A DNA stretch of 64,000 bases from Streptomyces griseoloalbus (GTDB lineage Bacteria > Actinomycetota > Actinomycetes > Streptomycetales > Streptomycetaceae). The stretch covers positions 246,150 to 310,149 of the forward strand of contig BMUD01000009.1 of the NCBI GenBank assembly GCA_014650015.1. Direction: 5' to 3'. The notes under the pieces were generated by a model. It was not told where the DNA came from. It saw only the letters and a list, made by a program, of their open reading frames with translations, and ran no database searches. Position 1 is the first letter of the stretch; every line of letters starts with the position of its first letter. Positions 1 to 10,061 of this stretch are shown in pieces. The position numbers were made by a program, and so were the translations under genes.

Positions 1-1
1 G

Positions 2-70
2 AAGCCCCGGTCGCGCCGGCCGGCGGTGCGGCTGGCCCGGGCCGCGCGGCGGGTGCTGTTGCGGCGGTGA
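2..70 (+). CDS. C-terminal fragment of an upstream gene
   Basis: The first 69 bases read open in one frame to a TGA and encode an arginine-rich tail (ending RRVLLRR). The composition fits the C terminus of an actinobacterial protein whose body lies outside the window. TIGR04222 membrane-protein genes such as the next one often sit beside DUF692 genes, so a DUF692 tail is possible, but the fragment is too short to identify. Confidence 0.35.
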   Translation, partial: KPRSRRPAVRLARAARRVLLRR

Positions 71-179
71 CCGTCATCGACCGGAGAGCACCAAACGGAA
101 CGTCACATACCGACAACACTCCGTCCGAATGGTGAACAGGTCATGGTGTTCTCATGACCGTGTCCCTTACAAACAAGTC

Positions 180-959
180 ATGTTCTGGGTCCCTCTTCTG
201 CTCCTGGCCTGGGCCGTCGCCGGTGTGGCGTGCCTGCGGCTGTGTCTGGCCGCCGTGCGCGGCGCCGCCGCGGCCGACTCCGGCCCGGACCCCGGACGCG
301 ATCTGACGCTGTACGAGGCCGCGTTCCTGTCCGGCGGCCCCGTGCGGGTCGCCGACGTCACACTCGTCGCGATGGCGCGTCAGCGGCGGCTGCTGCTGGC
401 GCACACCGGCTGGGCGACGGTGGTCGACCCGCGCGGGCGGGACGAGATGGAGCGGTCGGTGATAGGGGCGATAGGACCGGAGGGACAGTCCCCCATCGCG
501 CCGGTGCGGGCCGCCGCGGCGACCGCGGACGCCGTGCGCGGGATCTCCGAGCGGCTGGTCGGCGCCGGACTGGCGGTGCCCGACGGTGCCGGCACGTCGG
601 TCGCCGACGCGGTGCGGCAGGTGCGGCTCGCCGTGCCGGCCGTGGCCGGGCTGGGGACGGCCGCCCTGCTCATGCCGGTCCCGTCGGACCTGGCGCGCCA
701 TCTGGTCGCCCTGTGGTTCACGCTGCCGCTGATCCTCACGCTGGGCTGCCTGGCCATCGCGCGGTTCGAGGTCCACCCGTACTCGCGCTGGGCCTCCCCG
801 GCCGGCCAGCGGTTGCTGGGCACCCTGCACCGCGATGCCGGGGACGCCGCCGACGACCGTAGGTATCTCACCTCCGTCGCGGTACGCGGCATCCGCGCGG
901 TGGACGAACCGGAACTGCGCGCCGCCTTCGCGCACCGGGAGCGCCATCAGGAGCATTGA
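180..959 (+). CDS. TIGR04222-type membrane protein
   Basis: The 259-residue product starts with a membrane segment (MFWVPLLLLAWAVAG...). It then has a soluble region with the family's 'LTLYEAAFLSGGPVRVADV' signature, and two further hydrophobic stretches near residues 155-205 (AVAGLGTAALL and LWFTLPLILTLGCLAI). This matches the TIGR04222 family of unknown function. I chose the ATG at 180 rather than 129 because the membrane segment begins directly there, as in family members. No good ribosome-binding site precedes either start. The role is unknown; the location is the cytoplasmic membrane. Confidence 0.75.
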   Translation: MFWVPLLLLAWAVAGVACLRLCLAAVRGAAAADSGPDPGRDLTLYEAAFLSGGPVRVADVTLVAMARQRRLLLAHTGWATVVDPRGRDEMERSVIGAIGPEGQSPIAPVRAAAATADAVRGISERLVGAGLAVPDGAGTSVADAVRQVRLAVPAVAGLGTAALLMPVPSDLARHLVALWFTLPLILTLGCLAIARFEVHPYSRWASPAGQRLLGTLHRDAGDAADDRRYLTSVAVRGIRAVDEPELRAAFAHRERHQEH

Positions 960-1048
960 CGCCGACACCCCGGTGAACGGTGCTTGCCTCGGACCACCCC
1001 TGAACGAAACATCCCTTGTGTCGCCACCGTGCACCGAAGGGACAGTCG

Positions 1049-2680
1049 ATGAGAACTGCCGCCGTCCATGCGGCCGCCGGGTCCTTGCTGCTCACCGCCC
1101 TGGCCGCCGCCCCGGCCGGCGGCGCCGCTCCCGCCCCTCCCAGCGCCCCCGGCGCGGCCGAGCTGCGCGGAACCGCCGTGGCCGCCGCCCGCGCCGCGGA
1201 CGAGCGCATCGACTTCGCCGAATGCCCCGAGACACAGGACCTTCCGAGCACCGTTCGGTGCGGCACCGTACGCGTACCGCTCGACTACGCCCGCCCGGAC
1301 GGCCGGCAGATCGAACTGACCGTCAGCCGTGTCCGGGCCACCGGCAGGGACCCGGACAACAGCAAGCGCGCGGTGCCCCGGCAGGGCTCCCTGGTCCACA
1401 ACCCGGGCGGGCCCGGCGCCACTGGCATGTACTTCCCGATGATGGGCGTGCTCCCCGAGTGGAAGCGCGTCGCGGCCGCCTACGACCTCGTCGGCTACGC
1501 CCCGCGCGGGGTGGGCCGTTCCGCACCGCTGTCCTGCACGGACCCGGGGACGTTCGCCCAGGGCCCCACGAAGGCGCCGGTCCACCCGTCGACGACGGAC
1601 AAGGAGGAACGCGTCGCGCGGGCCAAGGCGTACGCGCGTGGCTGTGCCGAACGGGCCGGGGACTCGCTGAAGTACTACAACTCGCTCAACAACGCCCGTG
1701 ACCTGGACGTGCTGCGCGCCGCGCTCGGCGAGAACCGGCTGACCTTCCTGGGGTCCTCCTACGGCACGTACTTCGGGGCGCTGTACGCCACGCTGTTCCC
1801 CTCCCACGTACGGCGGATGGTGTTCGACTCGGCGGTGGACCCGGACCCGCAGCAGATCTGGTACCGCAACAACCTCGACCAGTCGGCGGCGTTCGAGGAC
1901 CGCTGGGCGGACTTCCGGGCATGGGTCGCCCGGCACGACGACGTGTACGGGCTGGGCGGCACCGCGCGGAAGGTGCAGGAGAGTTACGAGAGGGCGAGCG
2001 CGCGGCTGGCGAAGGAGCCGGCGGGCGGGAAGGTCGGGCCGGGACAGCTGCAGGCGGCGTTCCTGCGGGCCGGGTACTACGACGACCACTGGCCGCATCG
2101 CGCGCACGCGCTGTCGGCGTATCTGAAGGGCGATGCCGGGCCGCTGGTCGAGCAGGCGCAGGCCTATCCGGAGGCGGCGGCGGAGGCGGAGAACGCGCGG
2201 GCGGTGTATCTCGCCGTGGAGTGCAACGACGCGCCCTGGCCGACGGACTGGGCGGTGTGGGACCGGGACAACACCCGGCTCGCGCGCCGGGCGCCCTTCG
2301 AGACCTGGGCCAATGTGTGGACCAATCTGCCCTGTGCCTACTGGCGGGCGCCGCGGCGGCGGCCACTGGATGTGCGGGCCGGGCACGGTGAGCTGCCGCC
2401 GACGCTGATCCTCGCGGCCGAGCGGGACGCCGCCGCTCCGTACGACGGTGCCCTGGAGCTGCACCGGCGGCTGGCGGGTTCGGCGCTGGTGACGGAGCGG
2501 GACGCCGGCAGCCACGGCATCGCCTGGGGACCCAACGCCTGCGTGAACGGACACCTGGAGGCATACCTGCTCACCGGGCGCGTCCCGGGGCGGCGCGCTT
2601 CCTGCGCACCGCACCCGGAACCGGAGCCGCGGCCCCGGCCGGCGGACCGGCCGGCCGAAAAGACCCGGCCGGTCGCCTGA
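1049..2680 (+). CDS. Secreted tripeptidyl aminopeptidase-type alpha/beta hydrolase
   Basis: The 543-residue protein has an N-terminal secretion signal (residues 1 to about 26, Ala-rich core). The alpha/beta-hydrolase fold follows: an oxyanion-hole motif HNPGGPGATG (about 117-126), nucleophile elbow GSSYG with Ser237, the Asp region LAAERDAAAPYDG and the His region DAGSHG, then a TAP-like C-terminal domain. This is the arrangement of the Streptomyces Tap/SlpD/SlpE peptidases, which remove tripeptides from protein N termini outside the cell. The ATG at 1049 has GAAGGGA upstream and starts the signal peptide, so it is preferred over 1016. It is convergent with hemQ; the two stop codons abut with no spacer. 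Confidence 0.85.
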   Translation: MRTAAVHAAAGSLLLTALAAAPAGGAAPAPPSAPGAAELRGTAVAAARAADERIDFAECPETQDLPSTVRCGTVRVPLDYARPDGRQIELTVSRVRATGRDPDNSKRAVPRQGSLVHNPGGPGATGMYFPMMGVLPEWKRVAAAYDLVGYAPRGVGRSAPLSCTDPGTFAQGPTKAPVHPSTTDKEERVARAKAYARGCAERAGDSLKYYNSLNNARDLDVLRAALGENRLTFLGSSYGTYFGALYATLFPSHVRRMVFDSAVDPDPQQIWYRNNLDQSAAFEDRWADFRAWVARHDDVYGLGGTARKVQESYERASARLAKEPAGGKVGPGQLQAAFLRAGYYDDHWPHRAHALSAYLKGDAGPLVEQAQAYPEAAAEAENARAVYLAVECNDAPWPTDWAVWDRDNTRLARRAPFETWANVWTNLPCAYWRAPRRRPLDVRAGHGELPPTLILAAERDAAAPYDGALELHRRLAGSALVTERDAGSHGIAWGPNACVNGHLEAYLLTGRVPGRRASCAPHPEPEPRPRPADRPAEKTRPVA

Positions 2681-3421
2681 TCAGGCCAGACCCGCGACCA
2701 GTTCCGCGACGTCCTTGCGACGGCCCGTGAAGAACGGGACCTCCTCGCGGACGTGCATCCGGGCCTCCGAGCCCCGCAGATGGCGCATGAGGTCGACGAT
2801 GCGGTGCAGCTCGTCGGCCTCGAAGGCGAGGATCCACTCGTAGTCGCCGAGGGAGAAGGAGGCGACCGTGTTGGCGCGCACGTCCGGGTAGCCGCGGGCC
2901 ATCTTGCCGTGGTCGGCGAGCATGCGGCGGCGGTCCTCGTCGGGCAGCAGGTACCAGTCGTAGGAGCGCACGAAGGGGTAGACGCTCACATAGGCGCGGG
3001 GCGTCTCGTCGGCGAGGAACGCCGGGATGTGCGAGCGGTTGAACTCGGCGGGGCGGTGCAGCGCCATGTTCGACCAGACCGGCTCCAGCGCACGGCCCAG
3101 CTTGGTGCGGCGGAAGAGGTTGTACGCCTCCTGGAGCTGGTCGGCGGTCTCGGCGTGCCACCAGATCATGAGGTCGGCGTCCGCGCGCAGGCCCGACAGG
3201 TCGTAGGTGCCGCGGATCGTGACGTCCTTGGCGGCGAGCCCGTCGAACAGCTCCTGGACCTCGTCGGCGTATCCGGCGCGGTCCTCGGGCAGGGCGTCCT
3301 TCAGCTTGAAGACGGACCAGAGGGTGTAGCGGATGACCTCGTTGAGGTCCTTGGCCAGCTTGCCCTTGTGGGGGATCCGATCGGGTGCGGGGGTGGTGGC
3401 ATCGTCACTCATGTCCCTCAT
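2681..3421 (-). CDS. hemQ: Coproheme decarboxylase (HemQ/ChdC)
   Basis: The 246-residue chlorite-dismutase-family protein converts coproheme to heme b with peroxide, the last step of the coproporphyrin-dependent heme pathway of Gram-positive bacteria. His131, Tyr148 and His171 have the same spacing (17 and 23 residues) as the distal His, catalytic Tyr and proximal His of Corynebacterium diphtheriae ChdC (118/135/158). This agrees with the actinobacterial type that uses a distal histidine. The ATG at 3421 overlaps the hemG stop as ATGA, with GGAGGA 8 bases upstream inside hemG, so the pair is translationally coupled. A second ATG at 3412 is possible. Confidence 0.92.
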   Translation of the reverse strand: MRDMSDDATTPAPDRIPHKGKLAKDLNEVIRYTLWSVFKLKDALPEDRAGYADEVQELFDGLAAKDVTIRGTYDLSGLRADADLMIWWHAETADQLQEAYNLFRRTKLGRALEPVWSNMALHRPAEFNRSHIPAFLADETPRAYVSVYPFVRSYDWYLLPDEDRRRMLADHGKMARGYPDVRANTVASFSLGDYEWILAFEADELHRIVDLMRHLRGSEARMHVREEVPFFTGRRKDVAELVAGLA

Positions 3422-4875
3422 TCTCCCGCTCCTCCGTGGAGGCTCCGCACCGGGTTGGCGGTGAGCTGCCGCACGGCGCGCAGATCACCGTGGACCTGGT
3501 CGGCGGCGGCGTACGCGCTCGCGATGCAGGCGGGGACGCCGACACCGTCGTAGGCCGCGCCGCACACCGCCAGCCCGGCGAGGCCCGCCAGGTGCTCGCG
3601 GACGCGGGCCACGCGCGCCTGGTGGCCGACGGGGTACTGGGGCAGGCCGTCCTGCCAGCGGGTGACACGGGCGTCGACCGGGGTGGCGGCCAGGCCGGTG
3701 GCCGCCCTCAGGTCGTGCCGCGAGACCTCCACGAGGTCGGCGTCGTCGTGGCGGAGGATCTCCGTCTCGCCGTGGCGGCCCACGGAGGTGCGCAGGACGA
3801 CCAGGTCCGGGTTCTCGTCGGCGATCCAGCCCCATTTACGGGAGGCGAAGGTGGACGCCTTGATGGTGTGGCCGTCGACGGGCGGCACCAGGAATCCGCT
3901 GCCCTCGGGCAGGTCGGTCTCCGCGCGGCGGTAGGCGAGGGTGACCAGCGCCATGGAGGCGTACTCGACGCCGGCGAGCTCGACGGCGGCGCCGGGGGCC
4001 TCGGCGCGCAGCAGCCGGGCGGCGGCCGGGGCGGGCACGGCGACGACGACCGCGTCGGCGTGCAGGACCCGGCCCCCGGCGGTGACCCGCCAGCCGTCCT
4101 CCGGTGCGCGGCGCAGCCCGGTGACCGGCGTGCCGGTGAGGATCTCCGCCCCGTGCGCCCGCAGCGACGCGGCGACCGCGAGCGGGAGGGTGCCCACTCC
4201 GCCCGCGATGCCCGTGAAGACGGGGCCCGTCCGGGCCGAGGCGGTGGACTGGGCCTGGATCTCGCGGACCGCCTCGGTCAGCGAGGTGTGGGTGCGGGCG
4301 GCCGCGAAGAGCTGCGGGACCGCCGAGCGCATCGAGATGCGGTACGCGTCGCCCGCGTACACGCCGCCCAGCAGGGGCTCCACCAGACGGTCGACGACTT
4401 CGCGGCCGAGGCGCGCCGCCACGTACGCGCCGACCGCCACGTCGTCGCCGACCTCGGTGCGGGGCAGGTCGGCGTCGCGCTCGATCCGGGCGAGCCCTTC
4501 GTCGGACAGCAGCCCGGCGAGTGCGGCGGCGGTGCCGGGGACGCCCATGACGTGGCCCCTGGGCATGGGGCGCAGGGCGCCGCGGGTCCACAGCGAGGCG
4601 GTCGCGGTGGCCGGCGGCTGGAGCCGGTCGGCGAGGCCCACTTCCCGGGCGAGGCCGACCGCCTCGGGGCGGCGGGCCAGCAGCGACTCCGCGCCGAGGT
4701 CCACGCGGGCGCCCGCGATCTCCCCGGGCAGCAGCTTGCCGCCGACCCGCTCCGAGGCCTCCAGCACGGTCACCCGCGCCCCGCGCCGCACCAGCCGGTG
4801 CGCGGCGGCCAGTCCGGCGATTCCGGCTCCGATGACGACGACCCGCCGGCCGTCGCCCGCATGTGATCCGCTCAT
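3418..4875 (-). CDS. hemG: Coproporphyrinogen III / protoporphyrinogen oxidase (HemG/HemY/CgoX)
   Basis: The 485-residue FAD enzyme carries the N-terminal dinucleotide-binding motif [17 protein letters not shown] (about 12-28), the ASERVGGKL flavin motif, and a C-terminal [19 protein letters not shown] flavin-binding segment typical of HemY oxidases. In actinobacteria this enzyme oxidises coproporphyrinogen III to coproporphyrin III, before iron insertion and HemQ. It forms a two-gene operon with hemQ, which it overlaps by 4 bases. GAGAGG lies 8 bases upstream of the ATG at 4875. hemE, an earlier step, is encoded 3.3 kb further on as a separate unit. Confidence 0.92.
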   Translation of the reverse strand: MSGSHAGDGRRVVVIGAGIAGLAAAHRLVRRGARVTVLEASERVGGKLLPGEIAGARVDLGAESLLARRPEAVGLAREVGLADRLQPPATATASLWTRGALRPMPRGHVMGVPGTAAALAGLLSDEGLARIERDADLPRTEVGDDVAVGAYVAARLGREVVDRLVEPLLGGVYAGDAYRISMRSAVPQLFAAARTHTSLTEAVREIQAQSTASARTGPVFTGIAGGVGTLPLAVAASLRAHGAEILTGTPVTGLRRAPEDGWRVTAGGRVLHADAVVVAVPAPAAARLLRAEAPGAAVELAGVEYASMALVTLAYRRAETDLPEGSGFLVPPVDGHTIKASTFASRKWGWIADENPDLVVLRTSVGRHGETEILRHDDADLVEVSRHDLRAATGLAATPVDARVTRWQDGLPQYPVGHQARVARVREHLAGLAGLAVCGAAYDGVGVPACIASAYAAADQVHGDLRAVRQLTANPVRSLHGGAGE

Positions 4876-5034
4876 GGCTCCACCCTCTCAAACGCCACCG
4901 GCGGTCCCGACGGCGCCATGTGGCCCTGCCGAGTCCCTACCGTGACCGCTTCGGGACCGTTCTGCGCCAACGAACCGCGCCCCCGCGGCGTCGAAGGAAC
5001 GTCAGTCATCACCAGGCCCGGGGGGAATACCCAC

Positions 5035-6045
5035 ATGCGCACACGACGATCCGTACGACCCGCCCACGCCTTGGCCGGGGTTCTGCTGGCGGCGGCCCTC
5101 GCGGCCACCGGGTGCAGCGATGCGGGCGACGCCTCCGCCGGCTCCTCGGCCGCCGACGACAAGGCCGCCGTCGCCCCGGCGGAAGGGCAGGCGGCGGCAC
5201 CGGAGGAGGGCGCGAAGCAGGGCGCCCCCGGGGGCGCGGCGGACGGTGCCCGGGCGACCGCGCCGCCGAAGGCCGGCGCGAACCACATCATCCGCACCGC
5301 CTCCCTGACCGTGCGGGTCAAGAACGTCCCGAAGGCGCTGGAGGAGGCCCGCGCGGCGACCGAGAACGCGGGCGGCTACGTCGGCGACGAGACCACCGAC
5401 CGGGACGAGGAGGGCCACGAGCACACGCGCGTGGTGCTGCGCGTGCCGGTCACCGAGTACGAGGAGGTCCTCACCGAACTGGAGGGCACCGGGCGGCTCG
5501 TCGAACGCAACGCGAAGGCGCGGGACGTCACCGACCAGGTGGTCGACGTGGAGAGCCGGATCACGTCGCAGCGCGCCAGCGTGGCCCGTATCCGCGAGCT
5601 GATGGACCGGGCGACGAAGCTCGGCGACGTGGTCACCCTGGAGGGGGAACTGAGCACCCGTCAGGCCGATCTGGAGGCCCTGCTCGCCCGGCAGGCGTCG
5701 CTGAAGGACCGTACGAGCCTGGCCACCATCACCCTGTCGCTGTCCGGGACGCCGGTGAGGGAGGCGGTGCGGGAGGACGGCGATCCCGGCTTCGTGGACG
5801 CGCTCACGGGAGGCTGGGACGCGTTCGTGACGATGCTGCGCTGGCTGGCGGTGGCGGTCGGCGCGGTGCTGCCGTTCGCCGGGGCGGCCGTGCTGCTGGT
5901 GCTGCTGTGGCTGAAGGCCGTACGTCCGCGGCTGCCGCGGCGCCCGCGGACCGTGCCGGCGATGCCCACCGCCGGCCCCGTGCCCGGCGCCCGGCCGGCA
6001 CCGGAGCCGGAGCGCGGCGGCGCACGGGGGAACGAGGAGAGCTGA
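5035..6045 (+). CDS. DUF4349 lipoprotein
   Basis: The 336-residue lipoprotein has a signal peptide ending in the lipobox LAATGC. An Ala/Gly-rich linker follows, then a DUF4349 domain (from about residue 80: HIIRTASLTVRVKNV...) with a helical, coiled-coil-like centre (VDVESRITSQRASVARIREL...), and one C-terminal transmembrane helix (about 267-292) before a basic tail. The lipid anchor and C-terminal helix place it in the membrane with the domain outside. Function is unknown; related proteins were studied as envelope-associated. I chose the ATG at 5035 because it opens the signal peptide; the reading frame extends further upstream. Confidence 0.8.
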   Translation: MRTRRSVRPAHALAGVLLAAALAATGCSDAGDASAGSSAADDKAAVAPAEGQAAAPEEGAKQGAPGGAADGARATAPPKAGANHIIRTASLTVRVKNVPKALEEARAATENAGGYVGDETTDRDEEGHEHTRVVLRVPVTEYEEVLTELEGTGRLVERNAKARDVTDQVVDVESRITSQRASVARIRELMDRATKLGDVVTLEGELSTRQADLEALLARQASLKDRTSLATITLSLSGTPVREAVREDGDPGFVDALTGGWDAFVTMLRWLAVAVGAVLPFAGAAVLLVLLWLKAVRPRLPRRPRTVPAMPTAGPVPGARPAPEPERGGARGNEES

Positions 6046-6082
6046 GCGGCTCCACCGTCTCCCGTCCCCGTAGCGTGTTCGT

Positions 6083-7492
6083 ATGAGCGTGAGCATGGGC
6101 ACGAGCGGTACGCGCAGTGCGAGGGAACGCCTGGTGGTGATCGGCGGCGACGCCGCGGGGATGTCCGCGGCGTCGCAGGCCCGCCGGCTGAAGGGTCCGG
6201 ACGAGCTGGAGATCGTGGCGTTCGAACGCGGCCACTTCACCTCCTACTCGGCGTGCGGCATCCCCTACTGGGTGGGCGGTGACGTCGGCGACCGGGACCT
6301 GCTGATCGCCCGCACCCCGAAGGAGCACCGCGCGCGGGACATCGATCTGCGGCTGCGTACCGAGGTCACGGAACTCGACCTCGACCGGGGGCGGGTACGC
6401 GCGCGGGACGTCGATTCCGGCGCCGAGTCCTGGACGTCGTACGACAAGCTCGTGATCGCGACCGGCGCGCGGCCGATCCGTCCGGAGCTGCCGGGTATGG
6501 ACGCCCCCGGGGTGCACGGCGTGCAGACCCTGGACGACGGGCAGGCCCTGCTCGACACCCTGGCGCGCACCCGTGGTCGCCGCGCGGTGGTGGTCGGCGC
6601 CGGATACATCGGCGTGGAGATGGCCGAGGCGATGATCAACCGCGGCTACGAGGTGACGGTCGTCAACCGCGGCGAGGAGCCCATGTCCACCCTCGACCCC
6701 GACATGGGCCGCCTGGTGCACGAGGCCATGGAGGGCATGGGCATCACCATGGTGAACGGGGCCGAGGTCACGAAGCTGTCGACGGGGGACGACGGCAGGG
6801 TGCGGGCGGTGGCCACCGCGGACGCGGAGTTCCCCGCGGACGTCGTGGTCCTCGGCATCGGGGTGCGGCCCGAGACGGCCCTCGCGCGGGCGGCGGGGCT
6901 GCCCCTGGGGGAGCACGGCGGGCTGCTCACCGACCGTTCGATGCGGGTGCGCGGGCACGAGAACGTCTGGGCGGGCGGTGACTGCGTGGAGGTGCTGGAC
7001 CTGGTCTCCGGGCAGCAGCGGCACATCCCGCTCGGCACGCACGCCAACAAGCACGGCCAGATCATCGGCGCCAACGTCGGCGGCGGCTATGCCACCTTCC
7101 CGGGCGTGGTCGGTACGGCGGTCAGCAAGGTGTGCGACCTGGAGATCGCGCGCACCGGTCTGCGGGAGAAGGACGCCCGCCGCGTGGGCCTGCGGTTCGA
7201 GGCGGTCACCATCGAGTCGACCAGCCGCGCGGGCTACTACCCGAGCGCCTCCCCCATGACGGTCAAGATGCTCGCCGAACTGCGCACCGGCCGGCTCCTG
7301 GGCCTCCAGATCGTCGGCCGGGAGGGGGCGGGCAAGCGCGTGGACATCGCGGCGGTCGCCCTCACCGCCGGGATGACGGTGGACCAGATGACGGTTCTGG
7401 ACCTCGGCTACGCCCCGCCGTTCTCCCCGGTGTGGGACCCGGTGCTGGTGGCCGCGCGCAAGGCGGCGACGAGGATCCGGGGCGCCGGGTGA
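6083..7492 (+). CDS. FAD-dependent oxidoreductase, CoA-disulfide reductase-like
   Basis: The 469-residue flavoprotein disulfide reductase has an N-terminal FAD site (VVIGGDAAGMSAAS), then the motif SYSACGIPY whose Cys58 corresponds to the single redox-active cysteine of CoA-disulfide/NADH oxidases. A second nucleotide site (VVVGAGYIGVEMAEAM), the FAD motif VWAGGDCVEV and a C-terminal dimerisation domain follow. It probably reduces CoA disulfides, polysulfides or oxygen with NAD(P)H in the cytosol. No Shine-Dalgarno sequence is visible. TAGCGT at 6071-6076 lies 6 bases before the ATG, so transcription may start at the start codon (leaderless). Confidence 0.85.
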   Translation: MSVSMGTSGTRSARERLVVIGGDAAGMSAASQARRLKGPDELEIVAFERGHFTSYSACGIPYWVGGDVGDRDLLIARTPKEHRARDIDLRLRTEVTELDLDRGRVRARDVDSGAESWTSYDKLVIATGARPIRPELPGMDAPGVHGVQTLDDGQALLDTLARTRGRRAVVVGAGYIGVEMAEAMINRGYEVTVVNRGEEPMSTLDPDMGRLVHEAMEGMGITMVNGAEVTKLSTGDDGRVRAVATADAEFPADVVVLGIGVRPETALARAAGLPLGEHGGLLTDRSMRVRGHENVWAGGDCVEVLDLVSGQQRHIPLGTHANKHGQIIGANVGGGYATFPGVVGTAVSKVCDLEIARTGLREKDARRVGLRFEAVTIESTSRAGYYPSASPMTVKMLAELRTGRLLGLQIVGREGAGKRVDIAAVALTAGMTVDQMTVLDLGYAPPFSPVWDPVLVAARKAATRIRGAG

Positions 7493-7513
7493 GCCACGGG
7501 CGGGGCGGGCGGG

Positions 7514-7834
7514 TCACGCCGTCCCGTTGATCCGGTCGATCGCCTGACGCGCCTGCTCGGCCGGGGGCCGGGCCGGCAGGGACGACACCGACGCCGCGGA
7601 AGCCACCGCCGGCGGCTGCTCCCCCGCCGGCTTCGCGTGCGCGGCGGCCCGCGCGGAGCGCAGGCGGTGGCTGACCGCCTCGTCCAGCGTCACCGGCCGC
7701 TGCGTCTGGGAGGCGAGCCGCCCCGCCTCCTGGCCGAGCCGGGCGATGTCCTCCCAGGGGAGGCGCACCACGAGCGTGAGCTCGGCCTCGCCGTCGGGCA
7801 GCGCGTGCAGCGCGGAGGTCACTCGGTCGTTCAT
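7514..7834 (-). CDS. Conserved small protein of unknown function
   Basis: This 106-residue protein has an acidic, folded-looking N-terminal half (ELTLVVRLPWEDIARLGQEAGRLA) with a helix containing 'VTLDEAVSHRLRSARAAA', and a disordered Ala/Pro tail ending EQARQAIDRINGTA. I recognise no domain. GAGGA 7 bases before the ATG supports the start. It converges with the preceding oxidoreductase gene. Codon use is typical of the window, so I treat it as a real gene. Confidence 0.65.
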   Translation of the reverse strand: MNDRVTSALHALPDGEAELTLVVRLPWEDIARLGQEAGRLASQTQRPVTLDEAVSHRLRSARAAAHAKPAGEQPPAVASAASVSSLPARPPAEQARQAIDRINGTA

Positions 7835-8148
7835 CGGCTGTTCCTCACGTCGGCCCCGCGGCGCCTTCCCCGTGCCGCGGGCGGTTGACGAGTGGTACGC
7901 ACCGCCGGACGGCGGTGTTCAGCCCCGTCGCGGATTCACCGACCGCGCCCGGGCACGAGTGGGACGCCCGGGTACAGGTGGGACGTGGTCATCCCGTTGT
8001 GCCGGTGCTCGACTCCGGAGAGCGTGCGGTCGGGCCCTGCGTGAGAACGGTCGGGCGGGGCGAGCGCGCAGACAAGCGCGTTCGCCCCGCTTCCCGAAGA
8101 TGACCGGCGGCTCCACCGGCTCGTCGCGTCAGGTCCCGTCGCCTGCGG
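7835..8148. other. Gene-free spacer upstream of the small protein gene and downstream of hemE
   Basis: I see no convincing gene in these 314 bases. Short open frames lack ribosome-binding sites and normal codon bias. The segment must hold the promoter of the leftward 7834 gene and the end of the leftward hemE transcript. I could not pick out a clear hairpin terminator. Confidence 0.5.
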
Positions 8149-9243
8149 TCAGCGCGCGGTCTGCGTGTGGACGTACTCCACGAGGCGGGTCAGGGCGTCC
8201 GGGTCGGTGGACGGCATGACGCCGTGGCCGAGGTTGAAGACGTGGCCCTCCAGGCCGGCCGCCGCGTCCAGCACCTCCCGCGCCTTCGTCTCGACGGCCT
8301 CGCGGCCGGCGAACAGCACGGTCGGGTCGAGGTTGCCCTGGAGCGCCTTGCCGGGGCCGACGCGGCGGGCGGCCTCGTCCAGCGGGACGCGCCAGTCGAC
8401 GCCCACGACGTCCGCGCCGGCCTCGCCCATCAGGCCGAGCAGCTCACCGGTGCCGACGCCGAAGTGGATGCGCGGGACGCCGTGGCCGGCCACCGCGCGG
8501 AACACCTTCGCCGAAGCGGGCAGCACCGAGCGCCGGTAGTCGGCCGGGGCGAGGGCGCCGGCCCAGGAGTCGAACAGCTGGACGGCGGAGGCGCCTGCCT
8601 CGATCTGCACCTTCAGGAAGGCGGCCGTGATGTCGGCGAGGCGGTCGAGCAGGTCGGCCCAGAGTTCGGGGTCGCCGTACATCATCGCCTTGGCGTTCTC
8701 GTACGTACGGGACGGGCCGCCCTCGACGAGGTAGCTCGCGAGGGTGAACGGGGCGCCCGCGAAGCCGATCAGCGGGGTGGATCCGAGCTCGCGGGTGAGC
8801 ATCCCCATCGCCTCGGTGACGTAGGAGACGTCCTCGGGGGTCAGGTCGCGCAGCCGGGCCAGGTCGGCGCGGGTGCGCACCGGCTGCGCGACGACCGGGC
8901 CGACGCCGGGCTTGATGTCGAGGTCGACACCGATCGCCTTGAGCGGGACGACGATGTCGCTGAAGAAGATCGCCGCGTCCACGCGGTGGCGGCGGACCGG
9001 CTGGAGCGTGATCTCGGTGACCAGGTCGGGGCGCATGCAGGAGTCGAGCATCCCGATGCCCTCGCGCACCTTGCGGTACTCCGGCAGTGAGCGCCCGGCC
9101 TGTCGCATGAACCACACCGGGGTGTGCGGCACGGGCTCGCGCCTGCACGCCTTGAGGAAGGCCGAATCCTTGACCGTGTCGTCCTTGACGGGGCCGGAGG
9201 TCGCTGTCGGGGTGTGGCCCGTCGGGCTTGCGTTGGCACTCAC
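8149..9243 (-). CDS. hemE: Uroporphyrinogen decarboxylase (HemE)
   Basis: The 364-residue enzyme removes four carboxylates from uroporphyrinogen III to give coproporphyrinogen III in the cytosol. Family signatures are clear: [16 protein letters not shown] near residue 41 with the substrate-binding arginines, [13 protein letters not shown] with the catalytic aspartate, [17 protein letters not shown], and the C-terminal [14 protein letters not shown]. The start is GTG at 9243; no internal ATG precedes the conserved domain. It feeds the hemG-hemQ pair 5 kb away and is transcribed divergently from the DUF3000 gene. Confidence 0.95.
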   Translation of the reverse strand: MSANASPTGHTPTATSGPVKDDTVKDSAFLKACRREPVPHTPVWFMRQAGRSLPEYRKVREGIGMLDSCMRPDLVTEITLQPVRRHRVDAAIFFSDIVVPLKAIGVDLDIKPGVGPVVAQPVRTRADLARLRDLTPEDVSYVTEAMGMLTRELGSTPLIGFAGAPFTLASYLVEGGPSRTYENAKAMMYGDPELWADLLDRLADITAAFLKVQIEAGASAVQLFDSWAGALAPADYRRSVLPASAKVFRAVAGHGVPRIHFGVGTGELLGLMGEAGADVVGVDWRVPLDEAARRVGPGKALQGNLDPTVLFAGREAVETKAREVLDAAAGLEGHVFNLGHGVMPSTDPDALTRLVEYVHTQTAR

Positions 9244-9386
9244 GTCGGCAAGTCTCGCACGACCCGCCCGCGCCCTCGGACCTCAGGGCCCCGTGCGCGC
9301 TGCCCTCGGGGCAGGATCCGGACACCGCTGGGCGGCTCGGGTGTCCCTCCCTGCGCCCGGGGCCCGTTCCGCTTAATCTTCCCCGC

Positions 9387-10061
9387 ATGGCTGCGGCTCA
9401 GGGACGACTGTCGGACGGCGCTGGCGATATGGACGAACCGAAGGGGACCGAGGGGGAGCTCGGGCACGGGGGTGCGCCTCCGCTGCCCTTCCGGGCCGCT
9501 GTCGACGCGCTGCGCAGCGCGCGACTGCGGCCGCAGATCGAGATGGAGCCCGCGCCCGCGCCGAAGCGGCTCGCTCCGCACGCGTACGCGCTGGAGGCGG
9601 CGGTCGTCGACGGCGACCAGGATCTGGCCGACGGCCGGCTGGTGCTGCTGCACGATCCGGCCGGGCACGAGGGCTGGCAGGGCACCTTCCGGCTGGTGAC
9701 GCTGGTGCGCGCGGAGCTTGAGCAGGAGATGGCGGCGGATCCGCTGCTGCCGGACGTGTGCTGGTCCTGGCTGACCGGTGCGCTCGCGGCGCGCGGGCTG
9801 TCGTACGGGGAGCCGAGCGGCACGGTGACGCGGGCGAGCTCCCACTACTTCGGAGGGCTGTCCACGCGGCCGGCCGCCTCGCAGATCGAGATCCGCGCCT
9901 CCTGGACGCCCCGGGAGGGCCTGGGCGGGATTCCGGACACGGCCGCGCATCTGGTCGCGTGGTGCGATCTGCTGGCGCAGGTCGCGGGGCTGCCGCCGGC
10001 CGCTCCCGGTGACGCGTCGGTGGTGACGCTGCCGCAGCGGAGGGGGCCGCAGTCGCGCTGA
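9387..10061 (+). CDS. DUF3000 domain protein
   Basis: The 224-residue actinobacterial protein of unknown function matches the DUF3000 family along most of its length (PFRAAVDALRSARLRPQIEMEP..., LTGALAARGLSYGEPSGTVTR..., IEIRASWTP...). The reading frame extends upstream, but TAATCT at 9374-9379 lies 7 bases before the ATG at 9387, a -10 position that implies a leaderless transcript starting at this codon. It is divergent from hemE and precedes the response regulator; this order is conserved in streptomycetes. Confidence 0.85.
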   Translation: MAAAQGRLSDGAGDMDEPKGTEGELGHGGAPPLPFRAAVDALRSARLRPQIEMEPAPAPKRLAPHAYALEAAVVDGDQDLADGRLVLLHDPAGHEGWQGTFRLVTLVRAELEQEMAADPLLPDVCWSWLTGALAARGLSYGEPSGTVTRASSHYFGGLSTRPAASQIEIRASWTPREGLGGIPDTAAHLVAWCDLLAQVAGLPPAAPGDASVVTLPQRRGPQSR